Shown here one piece after another: positions 16,211-24,681 of a stretch of DNA of 28,208 nt (the stretch's first letter is position 1; each line of letters begins with the position of its first letter). This stretch comes from Planctomycetota bacterium. Lineage in GTDB: Bacteria; Planctomycetota; Brocadiia; JAJRTI01. The stretch is taken from assembly GCA_024278415.1 (NCBI GenBank), contig JAJRTI010000018.1:1-28208 (forward strand). The letters run 5' to 3'. The notes beneath the pieces were generated by a model. The model had not been told where the DNA came from. It ran no database searches and worked only from the letters and a program-made list of their open reading frames with translations. A program made the position numbers and the translations under genes.

Positions 16211-16228
16211 CGCCTTTCATGAAAGGCG
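16211..16228. promoter_or_regulatory. 18-bp perfect palindrome before the epimerase SD
   Basis: CGCCTTTCATGAAAGGCG is its own reverse complement. As RNA it forms a 7-bp stem with a CATG loop, ending at the base next to the SD. It could be a protein operator or an RNA element controlling translation of the epimerase. It has no U-tract. Confidence 0.5.
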
Positions 16229-16260
16229 CCAGTGGCCGCGGCCGGCCGCGCTCCGGCGCC
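16225..16260. repeat. GC-rich nested inverted repeat in the epimerase leader
   Basis: A 14-bp perfect palindrome (CGCGGCCGGCCGCG, 16237-16250) is flanked by GGCGCC at 16225-16230 and 16255-16260, so the whole can fold into one very stable hairpin. It shares four bases with the palindrome at 16211-16228. Together they occupy much of the 100-bp gap after the Wzy-like gene and may slow or end transcription. Confidence 0.5.
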
Positions 16261-16299
16261 AGATGGGATTGGAGACAAACTTCAACGCCTTAGCTCCCA

Positions 16300-17664
16300 C
16301 TACTGCGGCGTAGCATGCAAATCCGGCTCGGGAGTGTACCTCTCGCCGGAGAGCAATGCACCAATCAGCAGAGCAAACAGACAGTTAATGAAAGGGTCGC
16401 CGAATACCTGGTGGGACACCACAAAGCTCGCCGCGTTCGCGAGCATGATCGCCGCCAGCCCGGCAAACATGTAGAAGTGCGGCTCGCTCCGCTCCAGTTG
16501 CGCCACCAGACGCAATACCGCCTTCATTAGTGTAACCAAGAGGAAGACGACACCCAGGAACCCAGGCACCCCCAATTCCACCAACAGTCTGCCTGGCCCG
16601 CCTTCCTGCCAGGTCCTCGGCCTGGCCACTTGCAGGTGCTGGATGCCCTGGGCGGCTGTCCCCAACCCCTCTCCCCAAAAACCAAACTGGCAGTACGTCG
16701 CCCAAAGCGCAGTCCAGCCGTGGCTCTCGATTCGCTCCATAATATCGCCGGTATCGAGGAAGTAGTACTCCTCGATATCCGAGTCGGGCCCCATCTGTTC
16801 GTACAGAACATACCCAAGAGCGGAGGCCACGATGACGGCGCCGACGATGCCCGCGCCGGGCAGCTTCCAACGCCGGCGCACGTGGATCCACACGAACGCC
16901 GCCAGAAACACCGGCAACATCAGCGCCATCTTGCGCCGGCCACACAGCATGACCGAACCGCCGCCCCAGGCCGCGACTAGCAGGAGCACCATGCGCATGA
17001 TCCCGCTCTTTCCGAGCGCGAGGCTGAGCCCGAGCATGACCGTGAGGACCGCGTGCCAACCCATGATATCCGGGCTTCGGTAAAAGCCGGCAATCATATA
17101 GATAATGTAGGATCCGCGGTACCGAAGCCAACGATAGCCCAGCGAACTCGTGCCCAGCACGCCCCAGTTTTCCCCGATCTTAAGCGACTCCAATGGTGTG
17201 CCGACGAGCATAACCGCCGTCACCAAGCAGTAGAAGGTCAACAGCCTCACCAAGTCCCCTTCCCGCTTGGGGAAGCCATAGCCAATCACCCACGCGGCCA
17301 GGACGCTCAGGTAGCCGAAGAGCCCGATGATCGTCAACTGCCACGACCCAGGGCCATACGTGGCAGATCGCATGGCCGCCGGGATCAAGAGCAAAACGAA
17401 GATGCCCATCGCAGTGGCCAGTTGAGGAAAAGCGCGCCGGAAAGACCCCCAGAGCCCCCTTTCGGTGCTAAATGCTCCCAAGATAATCGAGAACCAAGCC
17501 GGCACAGTGGCAAGAGCCAAGTAGCCAGGGTGCCCCGGCACAATCTTGCGGACCGGGTCCTGAAGCGCACCGACGAGGATGAGCATGTAAAGCCCTTTCC
17601 GCCAGTCAAACAGCGACACGACCGCTGAAAGTGCAATAAAAGCCAGGAAGGCATCGCGGATCAT
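16300..17664 (-). CDS. Wzy / O-antigen ligase-like polysaccharide polymerase
   Basis: 454 aa with about eleven to twelve hydrophobic helices from the N-terminus (FLAFIALSAVVSLFDW) to LFALLIGALL. A large extracytoplasmic loop (about residues 285-360) has the pattern usual in O-antigen polymerases and ligases: MGPDSDIEEYYFL, SHGWTALWATYCQFGFWGEGLG and GGPGRLLVELGVPG. The arginines and histidine there are the kind used in catalysis in this superfamily. It would join lipid-linked repeat units on the periplasmic side. The start is the ATG at 17664, 9 bp after the stop of the GT4 gene. With the gene at the left edge the locus has two such proteins, which might divide as polymerase and ligase. Confidence 0.85.
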   Translation of the reverse strand: MIRDAFLAFIALSAVVSLFDWRKGLYMLILVGALQDPVRKIVPGHPGYLALATVPAWFSIILGAFSTERGLWGSFRRAFPQLATAMGIFVLLLIPAAMRSATYGPGSWQLTIIGLFGYLSVLAAWVIGYGFPKREGDLVRLLTFYCLVTAVMLVGTPLESLKIGENWGVLGTSSLGYRWLRYRGSYIIYMIAGFYRSPDIMGWHAVLTVMLGLSLALGKSGIMRMVLLLVAAWGGGSVMLCGRRKMALMLPVFLAAFVWIHVRRRWKLPGAGIVGAVIVASALGYVLYEQMGPDSDIEEYYFLDTGDIMERIESHGWTALWATYCQFGFWGEGLGTAAQGIQHLQVARPRTWQEGGPGRLLVELGVPGFLGVVFLLVTLMKAVLRLVAQLERSEPHFYMFAGLAAIMLANAASFVVSHQVFGDPFINCLFALLIGALLSGERYTPEPDLHATPQ

Positions 17665-17673
17665 GCAGGCCTC

Positions 17674-18885
17674 TCAGTCTCGGGTTCCACAAACATATTC
17701 GAGAGCGTCCACCGTTCCCTGCACCACTTGCTCAACACAGTACTTCGCCACCTGCGCCCTCGCCAATCGGCCCATGCCCCGGCTTCTGTCCGGACAGGAT
17801 GCAAAACCGGCAAGCTGTTCCGCCAACGCGCCGCAGGCGCCAAACGGAAAGACCGCACCCGTCTGGCCAGGCAACACGAGATCCAGATGGCAGCCGACTC
17901 GGTCACTCACAACGGCCGGCAGGCCGCAGGCCATGGCCTCGTTGACGACCAGCCCCCACGTCTCACCGTAGTCGGATGGCAGCACCAAACAATCGGATGC
18001 GATATACGCCTGGACAATCTCCGTCTGATTGAGGAATCCTGTGAAGGTCGCGGGCAAACCCATGCGCTGAGCTGTCTCCTCACACAAAGGTTTCAACGCG
18101 CCATCTCCCACCATCAGGATATGAATGCTGTCCTTCGCCAGCCCAAGCCCGCCAGTGGCGAGCGCCGCGGCTTCGAGCAGATCCAGAGGCCGCTTCTTGT
18201 CCTCGAACTTGGCGCAGAAAAGGAAGGTGAACGCGTCGGCCGGGATGCCCCACTTCTGCCGAATCGAATCGCGCTCGCCGCGCAGTTCGTCCGCCACTCG
18301 AGCAAAACGATCGTTGTCCACGCAATAGGGAGCGAAAAAGATGCGATCCCCAGGCACGCCATGGCTCAAGTAGAACTGCTTGTTGGCTTCGCCGATGCTC
18401 AGAAACGCCGAGAACTGCCTCAGCAGCCATCGGTGGCCCAGCCGTTTCCACCACGCACGCGGGCGCAACGCGTTGGCTTCGCCGCGGACCAGGCAAGGCA
18501 CGCCGTGCTTGCGGCACGAGCGGAGCGTCTGAATGCAGCTCTTCACCACCCAGCCATTCACGATGAACGCGTCGAACGCGCGGCCCCTGACGACGTCTCG
18601 CATGCCGGGCGTGTCACAGCCGGAGAAGCGAACGATCGAGGGTTCCCGCGCAACGTTGTCCAACACCTCGTAATGATAGCCGTCGAGCAGGGGGATGTCC
18701 CACTCAAAGGCAACGCCGAAGCCCTCGCCTTGCTGCGCGGGGGTCGGAAGCATCGCGTAGAAGACGGTGAGGTCCACCCGAGGATGGGCGTGCAGCGCCC
18801 GATACCAAGGCGCCTTGTACTGGATCGGATGTGGGGTGACGATGCCGAGTTTGAAGGGCCCGTCGCCGCTAGGATTCGGTGGCAT
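17674..18885 (-). CDS. family 4 glycosyltransferase (GT-B)
   Basis: 403 aa. The N-terminus reads FKLGIVTPHPIQYKAPWYRAL, typical of a GT-B acceptor domain. The middle has FLFCAKFEDKKRPLDLLEA, and the donor region has PSDYGETWGLVVNEAMACGLP with the E-x7-E motif (ETWGLVVNE). Its donor sugar is unknown. It probably extends the lipid-linked EPS unit. The ATG at 18885 has GAGAG about 6 nt upstream and overlaps the acyltransferase gene by 17 bp. A longer frame (to 18939) would overlap by 71 bp and add a proline-rich, poorly conserved-looking tail. Confidence 0.9.
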   Translation of the reverse strand: MPPNPSGDGPFKLGIVTPHPIQYKAPWYRALHAHPRVDLTVFYAMLPTPAQQGEGFGVAFEWDIPLLDGYHYEVLDNVAREPSIVRFSGCDTPGMRDVVRGRAFDAFIVNGWVVKSCIQTLRSCRKHGVPCLVRGEANALRPRAWWKRLGHRWLLRQFSAFLSIGEANKQFYLSHGVPGDRIFFAPYCVDNDRFARVADELRGERDSIRQKWGIPADAFTFLFCAKFEDKKRPLDLLEAAALATGGLGLAKDSIHILMVGDGALKPLCEETAQRMGLPATFTGFLNQTEIVQAYIASDCLVLPSDYGETWGLVVNEAMACGLPAVVSDRVGCHLDLVLPGQTGAVFPFGACGALAEQLAGFASCPDRSRGMGRLARAQVAKYCVEQVVQGTVDALEYVCGTRD

Positions 18886-19984
18886 CCGCTGCTCTCTGAG
18901 TGGTTGTGCGGGAGCCGGCGTTCGGCGCGGATCCGCCATCCGCCGAGTCCCGAACGATCATCTTGTTGACGACCCTCGTGAGGGCGTGAAGGGCCATCGC
19001 CAAGAGCGCAGTGAGGACCAAGAATACCAAGCAAGTCCACACATAGCCCGTGCCGGGATCAATGACACTCGACACCATCATGTGGCAAAGGTACACCTCA
19101 TACGCGTAAGGAGCAACCAACCGCGGCAGGGCCAGCGCCCGACCAGGGACTCCGGCATGCACGCAAACAGTAACCGCCATGGACAGCAGACAGATCATGG
19201 GGATCTGCAACGCGAAGTGCAGGCCCGTGCTGTGCGATATCGCGGCCCGCACGGCCGGGACTTGCTTCAACGCCAGACAGGCAAGCCCGCCCATGCCGAG
19301 CAGAGCCCCAGCCAGGTAGGGCCTCGCACCTTGCCCCAGAATTCGGCGCAACGCGTCCTTGTGCTGGAACAGGAGAACGCCAAGCCCGAAGCTGAAAGCT
19401 TGTGCTGCAATGCAACGCGGCAGCGGCGCCGCCAGCAGCGCCACAGCGGCCGCCAGCAGGGCCAACGCCTGCAAGCGTCGGGAGCGCAAGAACCCATTCG
19501 CGACAAAGGATACCAAGTACCAGAAGAGCACGAGCGGCACAAACCAGTAGCGCCTCCACGCCAGGTCCGCAAACAGCGCCGCCGCGGTGGCGACCGAGGC
19601 CGAAGGCGTCCGCAGACACAGGCTATACACCACCTGCCCGATGATGGCAATCAGGTAAGGCACCAACACCCGCGCCGCGCGCCTGCGCCAAAACTCCACA
19701 GGGCTGCGATGCCTGACCGAATAGCTGGTTCCGAACCCCGACAGCAAGAAGAACATGCCCACACCCACGGGCCCCAACGGAGTGAACCATCTGACGCCTG
19801 CTGCATTGCCCATGTGGTGGACAACCACAAGCAAGATCGCCAAACCCCGAAGCGTGTCGCTGGCATCGCGGGACAAGAACGGCCCTGACGGCCCCCACGG
19901 CCGCTTGGCGCACAGCAAGGCCGCGGCCACGGCGATGAGACCGAATATCACAATCAGCGATGCGGCGTTCAGCGATGCTGTCAA
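18869..19984 (-). CDS. acyltransferase family 3 membrane protein (OafA-like)
   Basis: 371 aa with about ten membrane helices. The family motifs are present: RGLAILLVVVHH with its catalytic-type histidine, GPVGVGMFFLLSGFG, and FWRRRAARVLVPYL. Acyltransferase-3 proteins move acetyl or other acyl groups across the inner membrane to decorate glycans in the periplasm, so this probably O-acylates the EPS repeat. The last 25 residues are polar and low-complexity. It is one of three acyl-transfer candidates in the locus, with the genes at 21961-22539 and 25720-26868. The start (19984) overlaps the stop of the upstream GT2 gene by 4 nt. Confidence 0.9.
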   Translation of the reverse strand: MTASLNAASLIVIFGLIAVAAALLCAKRPWGPSGPFLSRDASDTLRGLAILLVVVHHMGNAAGVRWFTPLGPVGVGMFFLLSGFGTSYSVRHRSPVEFWRRRAARVLVPYLIAIIGQVVYSLCLRTPSASVATAAALFADLAWRRYWFVPLVLFWYLVSFVANGFLRSRRLQALALLAAAVALLAAPLPRCIAAQAFSFGLGVLLFQHKDALRRILGQGARPYLAGALLGMGGLACLALKQVPAVRAAISHSTGLHFALQIPMICLLSMAVTVCVHAGVPGRALALPRLVAPYAYEVYLCHMMVSSVIDPGTGYVWTCLVFLVLTALLAMALHALTRVVNKMIVRDSADGGSAPNAGSRTTTQRAADATES

Positions 19985-21021
19985 CGTTTGCCAGCCTCCT
20001 CGGTAGTCGCGGGACCCTGCCCTGTTTCATCTCTAGCCAGATCTTTCACCACGAACTTCGGCCCACTCGCGAGCAACGCGAGCGCCCAGGCCAAAGCCGA
20101 AAGCTCGCCGACGAGCTTGACCGGTATCCACCATGGCCGTTTCGCATGGAAGCGCGTGCAGACCTCACGGAACGGCCGCTTGAGCACATAGCACAGGGTC
20201 TGCCACGACAGCCCTTGACGGCAGGCGAAGTAGTAGTCCCCCACGCCGTGATGAGGCGAGGGCGACGTCAAGTGCGTGCCGGCCGTACGGGTCCCGCCTC
20301 GGGACGCGCGCAGATGATAGATTCTGGCGTCCGGGTCAAACCAGATCTTGCCGCCCGATCGACAAAGCCGTTTGCAAAACTCCGCATCGAAGCGATAGGC
20401 CACATGGCCCACAAAGTTCTCATCAAAGCCCCCCGCGTCCAAGGCCCGGCCACGTCGGACGGACAGATTGCCCGACATGCCGTTGCGGATCCATGTGCCT
20501 TCTGCCGAGTGAAAGGGGAACTCCAGATCGGCCAGCGGGCCATCGCCGCTCTCGTGCGGCCTGCCCGCGAGGGGCTCCTGCTCAGGCTGGAGCACTTGGC
20601 CCGCGACCGCCCAGACCGTGGGCTCATCATAGTGCCGCACGTGGTTGCCGAGCAGCCCGTCGTCGGGGCGAATGTCGTCGTCGAGAAACAAAACGATCGG
20701 CTGAGAAGCTTCGACCAAGGCGATATTGAGTGCGCCGGGTTGCGATGGACGATCCACGCGCAACCACCGAATCGCGCCGGCCTGCTGCATCTCTCGCAGT
20801 TGCTCCTCGGCCTCAGGCGAGTGCTTGGGCGTCTGATCGACCACGAGGATCTCCGCGGCCGGCGGGCGCTGCTTCAGCAACTGCTCGATGGTGGCCACAA
20901 GCACTTCGTCTCGCCCGTACGTCGGCAGCGCCACAGACAGGGGCAAAACGCCCGGCCGGCCATGGGCCTCTGACGGCTCACTGCCTGAACTGCAATCCGA
21001 ATGCTGGGGGGATGTGCTCAC
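19981..21021 (-). CDS. family 2 glycosyltransferase
   Basis: 346 aa. A GT-A domain starts PLSVALPTYGRDEVLVATIEQLLKQRP, with EILVVDQTP and the metal-binding acidic motif FLDDDIRPDD. A later segment, NLSVRRGRALDAGGFDENFVGHVAYRFDAEFCKRL, matches the acceptor region of rhamnosyl/galactosyl-type GT2 enzymes. The C-terminal 100 residues include a hydrophobic segment (ALAWALALLAS) that may hold it to the membrane. I place the start at the GTG at 21021 (AGG upstream, 31 bp after the FkbM stop). The frame is open to an ATG at 21138, but that would overlap the neighbour by 86 bp. Confidence 0.87.
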   Translation of the reverse strand: MSTSPQHSDCSSGSEPSEAHGRPGVLPLSVALPTYGRDEVLVATIEQLLKQRPPAAEILVVDQTPKHSPEAEEQLREMQQAGAIRWLRVDRPSQPGALNIALVEASQPIVLFLDDDIRPDDGLLGNHVRHYDEPTVWAVAGQVLQPEQEPLAGRPHESGDGPLADLEFPFHSAEGTWIRNGMSGNLSVRRGRALDAGGFDENFVGHVAYRFDAEFCKRLCRSGGKIWFDPDARIYHLRASRGGTRTAGTHLTSPSPHHGVGDYYFACRQGLSWQTLCYVLKRPFREVCTRFHAKRPWWIPVKLVGELSALAWALALLASGPKFVVKDLARDETGQGPATTEEAGKR

Positions 21022-21052
21022 GAAACGACGACCTACGACAACGGGCTGTGAA

Positions 21053-21964
21053 TCATTGACATACGACCCAAAACCCCTCCTCACGCGTTCCAGCCTCGCA
21101 TTCTGCGACGGCCTTGGCCGGCTCGTCGATCTGCACAAAAGGCCCTTGCCCCAAGTATCTCACCGCGAGCTTGTGCAGGATCCCTTGGCTCTCTGGTGGC
21201 GGATACTCATAATACGTGATGTCCTCATAGCGGTCGTGCAACAAGGCCGCGAGTTCCGACAAGGGGTCGCCAAAGCGCTTCAAGAGAACCGGGTGCACTT
21301 CGAGGAACATCCTGGGCTTGTGTTCTTCGAGGATCCGCTGCGCGCCCCTCAGCACTTGGAGTTCATATCCCTCTACGTCAATCTTGATGAAGTCGACCCG
21401 GCGTCCGTCGGCCACGAGTGAGTCGAGGGTTCTCAACTCCACGTCGTACGCGCCCGCCCCGTCCCCCACGATACCGCTGTTGAGGCCGCCCTTGATCTCC
21501 GTGCGCCGGTTCTCGCTGCCCACGGCGATCTCGTGCACCTCGACATTGCTGAAGCTGTTCGCGGCAATCGTGGCCCTAAGCTCTGGGAGGTTCTCCGGCG
21601 ATGGCTCGATACACACCACTTCGCCGGTGGGCCCAACGCCCCGCTCGATCATGAGCAAGTAGTAGCCGATGTTCGCGCCCACGTCGACGGCGCGCATGCC
21701 CGGGCTCAGCAACGACAGCACGATCCCGCGCTCGTCGATCGCGCGGTCCCCCTCCAGATACATGCGTTGCTGTATCGTCGCCCGAGAAACGTCCAGACAC
21801 ATCTCGTAGCCAAAGAGCTTGCGCCGCAACATGCACGGCGAGGACACGGACTCGAAGAATCGCTCCGCGCGGCCGGGCGTGCGGAACCGCCAGAGCCAGA
21901 ACGCCAGACGGGCCAACTTGTAGCGCCACGCAGGGAGCGATGGGGTTTCGGAAGGAGTACTCAC
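21053..21964 (-). CDS. FkbM-family SAM-dependent methyltransferase
   Basis: 303 aa. Motif I is RAVDVGANIGYYLLMIE, followed by GEVVCIEPSPENLPELRATIAAN. The family's second signature is DFIKIDVEGYELQVLRGA, followed by KPRMFLEVHP. FkbM-type enzymes O-methylate hydroxyl groups, and in glycan loci they usually cap or decorate sugar residues. Substrate is unknown. The GTG start (21964) overlaps the stop of the acetyltransferase gene by 4 nt (GTGA), a sign of coupled translation. Cytoplasmic; no signal or membrane helix. Confidence 0.92.
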   Translation of the reverse strand: MSTPSETPSLPAWRYKLARLAFWLWRFRTPGRAERFFESVSSPCMLRRKLFGYEMCLDVSRATIQQRMYLEGDRAIDERGIVLSLLSPGMRAVDVGANIGYYLLMIERGVGPTGEVVCIEPSPENLPELRATIAANSFSNVEVHEIAVGSENRRTEIKGGLNSGIVGDGAGAYDVELRTLDSLVADGRRVDFIKIDVEGYELQVLRGAQRILEEHKPRMFLEVHPVLLKRFGDPLSELAALLHDRYEDITYYEYPPPESQGILHKLAVRYLGQGPFVQIDEPAKAVAECEAGTREEGFWVVCQ

Positions 21965-22539
21965 CGGCTCTTCTCTACTTCTTTGGATGAAGATCGTTCA
22001 CGTATCAACTTCGCGGGCACACCGGCCACAACGGCATTCGCCGGAACGTCGTGCGTGACGACTGCTCCGGCTCCCACCACGGCGCCGCGCCCAATTTGCA
22101 CGCCTGGCAGCACGATCGCGCCCGCACCCAGCCAGACATCGCCAGCGACGTCCACCGGCTTGGCCGAGCACCCTTGAGAACCGATGGTGCTGCCGGCCTC
22201 GATGTTGTGCTGGTGGTCCGTGATGAACACGCCGGGGCCGATCAGCACGTGGGCGCCAATGCGAACGCGCTCAACCACGCCCAGCTCCGTTCCTCGGCCA
22301 ATGAACGCGTAGTCCCCTATCTCCACGGACGCCTCATCTGAGACGACGTTTAGCCAGACATGATCCTCCAAGACACATCGAGTGCCCATTCGAACAGTCC
22401 ATGGCCGGCCAATCCTGACGCCTCGGCCAAACAGGCACTTGCCATCCGTACGCACCCCCAAGGCCGTCGCCGCGTGCGCCCGCAGCCGGCACACCGCGAG
22501 CCGCCAGAATTCCAGACCGCGGTAGAGGAGACGTGTCAT
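21961..22539 (-). CDS. left-handed beta-helix (hexapeptide) acetyltransferase
   Basis: 192 aa. It is built of hexapeptide repeats (VRIGRPWTVRMGTRC, VEIGDYAFIGRGTELGVVERVRIGAHVLIGPGVFI, VWLGAGAIVLPGVQIGRGAVVGAGAVVTHDVP), then the family's closing AVVAGVPAKLIRER. The loop histidines TDHQHN sit where WbbJ/NodL-type enzymes have their catalytic histidine. It would transfer acetyl from acetyl-CoA to a sugar hydroxyl or amino group in the cytoplasm. The ATG at 22539 overlaps the stop of the GT4 gene by ATGA, which settles the start against the longer frame to 22611. Confidence 0.93.
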   Translation of the reverse strand: MTRLLYRGLEFWRLAVCRLRAHAATALGVRTDGKCLFGRGVRIGRPWTVRMGTRCVLEDHVWLNVVSDEASVEIGDYAFIGRGTELGVVERVRIGAHVLIGPGVFITDHQHNIEAGSTIGSQGCSAKPVDVAGDVWLGAGAIVLPGVQIGRGAVVGAGAVVTHDVPANAVVAGVPAKLIRERSSSKEVEKSR

Positions 22540-23702
22540 GAGCAAACCGCCTCGCGGGCGCCGAGCACCCGCTGGAAGAAGTCGGCCGTGTCTCGAGCCA
22601 CACGCTCCCAAGTGTACTCACGCGCGGTCCGCTGGGCGGCTTCCGAAATCTTGGCGGCAAGCCCAGGTTCGGCCCAGAGCTTCGTGATCTTCTCCTCTAG
22701 CCCCGCCACGTCCCCGGGCTCCACCAAGAAGCCGTTTTCGCCATCCACAATCACGTCGCGCATGCCGCCTACGTTGGTGGCGACCACGCACAGACCCCGC
22801 GCCATGGCCTCTAAGAACGCCTTGCCAAAGCCCTCCGTGATCGAAGGAAAGAGAAAGATGCCGTGCTGGTCGAACATGTCCATGAATGCTTCGCTATCCA
22901 GTTTGCCCGGCACTGTTGTCCGCTCCCGCGCGTCGGCGTTCAGTAGATCGAAGGCCGCGTCCTCGCCAGCGAGCCCGGTCCCCCCCCACGTGAAATGCGA
23001 TTGTGGATTGCAGGGCAAGACGCGGTTGATCGTCTCCGCGATGTGATAGATCCCTTTGTACGGCACGAACTGCCCAACCGTCAAGATGCCGTTCAATCGT
23101 TCCTGGGAGAATGGACGAACAGGCCTGTCTTGGAACTCCTCCAAGGGCGCCTGGTGGACATTGGCCGTGCGCTCCTCCGGAACACCAAACACGTCGACGA
23201 GGATCTCCCGGTCATTCTCGCACAGCACCACGTGCCCAGACGCGTACTTGGCGACCAGAACCTCCTGCCGGTACGCAAGCCAATCCAGGAAGGCGCCGGG
23301 AATCGACTTGGGGAAGCCGCGCTTGCGCAGCCCCCATCGCGGCAGCCACTCCGCCAGCGCGCGCTCGAGGCCGTACTCCAAGCCCATCGTCCACCGGATG
23401 AAAGCGCCATGGCGGCGCCGCCGAACATGGTCCTTCGCGGCAAGATAGCCCATCGGCTGGTTGACGCAAACAATGTCGTACGTGTTGGCCTGCTGTTTCG
23501 CCCGAATCACCGCGCGCAAGGCACGGGGCAGGTCCACCACCGCATGCAGGGCGGGGTGCTTGACCCTGCGCGGGATGTGTTCGGCCCAGATCGCGTCCAC
23601 CTCGTGCCCGATCTTGCCGAGCCAGTGCGCGAGCCGCACCTGTGTACCCGAGGCCCCGGCGTCGGGATCGGGTTCGACGTTGGCGACTAACAGTATCCTC
23701 AA
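22536..23702 (-). CDS. family 4 glycosyltransferase (GT-B)
   Basis: 388 aa. It starts MRILLVANVEPDPDAGASGTQVRLAHWLGKIGHEVDAIW, the glycine-rich acceptor loop of GT4 enzymes. The donor half reads GILTVGQFVPYKGIYHI, and PSITEGFGKAFLEAMARGLCVVATNVGG carries the E-x7-E motif (shown in parts: EGFGKAFLE). Sugar donor unknown. The TTG start at 23702 is well supported by GGAGAGG 6 nt upstream and gives the normal N-terminus for the family. There are 34 bp to the upstream GT2 gene. Confidence 0.9.
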   Translation of the reverse strand: MRILLVANVEPDPDAGASGTQVRLAHWLGKIGHEVDAIWAEHIPRRVKHPALHAVVDLPRALRAVIRAKQQANTYDIVCVNQPMGYLAAKDHVRRRRHGAFIRWTMGLEYGLERALAEWLPRWGLRKRGFPKSIPGAFLDWLAYRQEVLVAKYASGHVVLCENDREILVDVFGVPEERTANVHQAPLEEFQDRPVRPFSQERLNGILTVGQFVPYKGIYHIAETINRVLPCNPQSHFTWGGTGLAGEDAAFDLLNADARERTTVPGKLDSEAFMDMFDQHGIFLFPSITEGFGKAFLEAMARGLCVVATNVGGMRDVIVDGENGFLVEPGDVAGLEEKITKLWAEPGLAAKISEAAQRTAREYTWERVARDTADFFQRVLGAREAVCS

Positions 23703-23736
23703 AGCGTGCCTCTCCGTATCGTTCGTTGGCGGGCTG

Positions 23737-24681
23737 TCAGAGGCGACTCAAGCGGAACATCAGGGCGCTAGCCAGTCTTATCCATCCACGCCAGTGAAAG
23801 GGATTCTTCCGCACGCAGCGCCACAGATACTTCTCGGCGCGGAGATCATGCCGCGCGAGAAGGCAACGCCCGATGAAGTACAGTTGCCGCGCCTCAGAGG
23901 AGGCTGAAGCTTTCTGTTGGTCGCGCACAACGACGGGCGCCCGGGCGATAATCGGCGCGTCGCTCTCCCCCGCGAGCCTCGCTTGATGGCAGTCGGCGAC
24001 CATCTGGGCGAAGGGAACCTTCACGTGGTGCAACGCACCGCTGATAGACGATGGTGATAAACGATAATGATATAGAACTTCCTGCACGTACCCCACCTTG
24101 CCGATCAACCCCATCCGAAGCCACAGGTCCGAGTCCTGCGCGTAGTAGAACTCTGGATGATACCCCCCCACTTCTTCGTACACGCTCTTCCTGAACATGA
24201 CACTCCCGTGGCCCGGGGGGCTTGTGGTGCCGTACAGCATCTCGCGCGTCGCCTCCTCAGGATCGGCCGGCCGCTCGTGCGTCAGCAGCACCTCGCCCTC
24301 GGGGCCGATGACGTTGGCCCAGGACGACGCCAACACGAGCGAGGGATTGTCCTCGAGCAGCCGAACCAACCGAGCGAGCCGCCCCGGCAGCGAAAGATCG
24401 TCCGCGTCTTGCCTGGCAATGAATTCACCCGACGCGAGCGCACAACCATCGATGAGCGCTCGTGTCAACCCCTCGTTCGGCTTGTGAACCACGCGCACGC
24501 GGGAGTCGCGCTCCGCGTATTCATCGAGAATGCGCGGGGACTCGTCCGTTGCTCCGTCGTCCACGATGATGAACTCAAAGTCGACGCCCTCTTGCCGCAG
24601 GATGCTCTCCATCGCTTGCGTAAGGTAGCGGGCGTCGTTGAAAACGCTCATCACAACAGACACCGCGGGATCGGCGGTCAA
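23737..24681 (-). CDS. family 2 glycosyltransferase
   Basis: 314 aa. Classic GT-A motifs: VSVVMSVFNDARYLTQAMESIL, FIIVDDGATDESPRIL, and the DxD site in ARQDADDLSLPGRL. A segment GHGSVMFRKSVYEEVGGY and the acidic AQDSDLWLRM mark the acceptor and base region. It should transfer one sugar to the growing lipid-linked unit; donor unknown. The TTG start at 24681 overlaps the deacetylase stop by 4 nt (TTGA) with GGAGG about 10 nt upstream. Confidence 0.92.
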   Translation of the reverse strand: MTADPAVSVVMSVFNDARYLTQAMESILRQEGVDFEFIIVDDGATDESPRILDEYAERDSRVRVVHKPNEGLTRALIDGCALASGEFIARQDADDLSLPGRLARLVRLLEDNPSLVLASSWANVIGPEGEVLLTHERPADPEEATREMLYGTTSPPGHGSVMFRKSVYEEVGGYHPEFYYAQDSDLWLRMGLIGKVGYVQEVLYHYRLSPSSISGALHHVKVPFAQMVADCHQARLAGESDAPIIARAPVVVRDQQKASASSEARQLYFIGRCLLARHDLRAEKYLWRCVRKNPFHWRGWIRLASALMFRLSRL

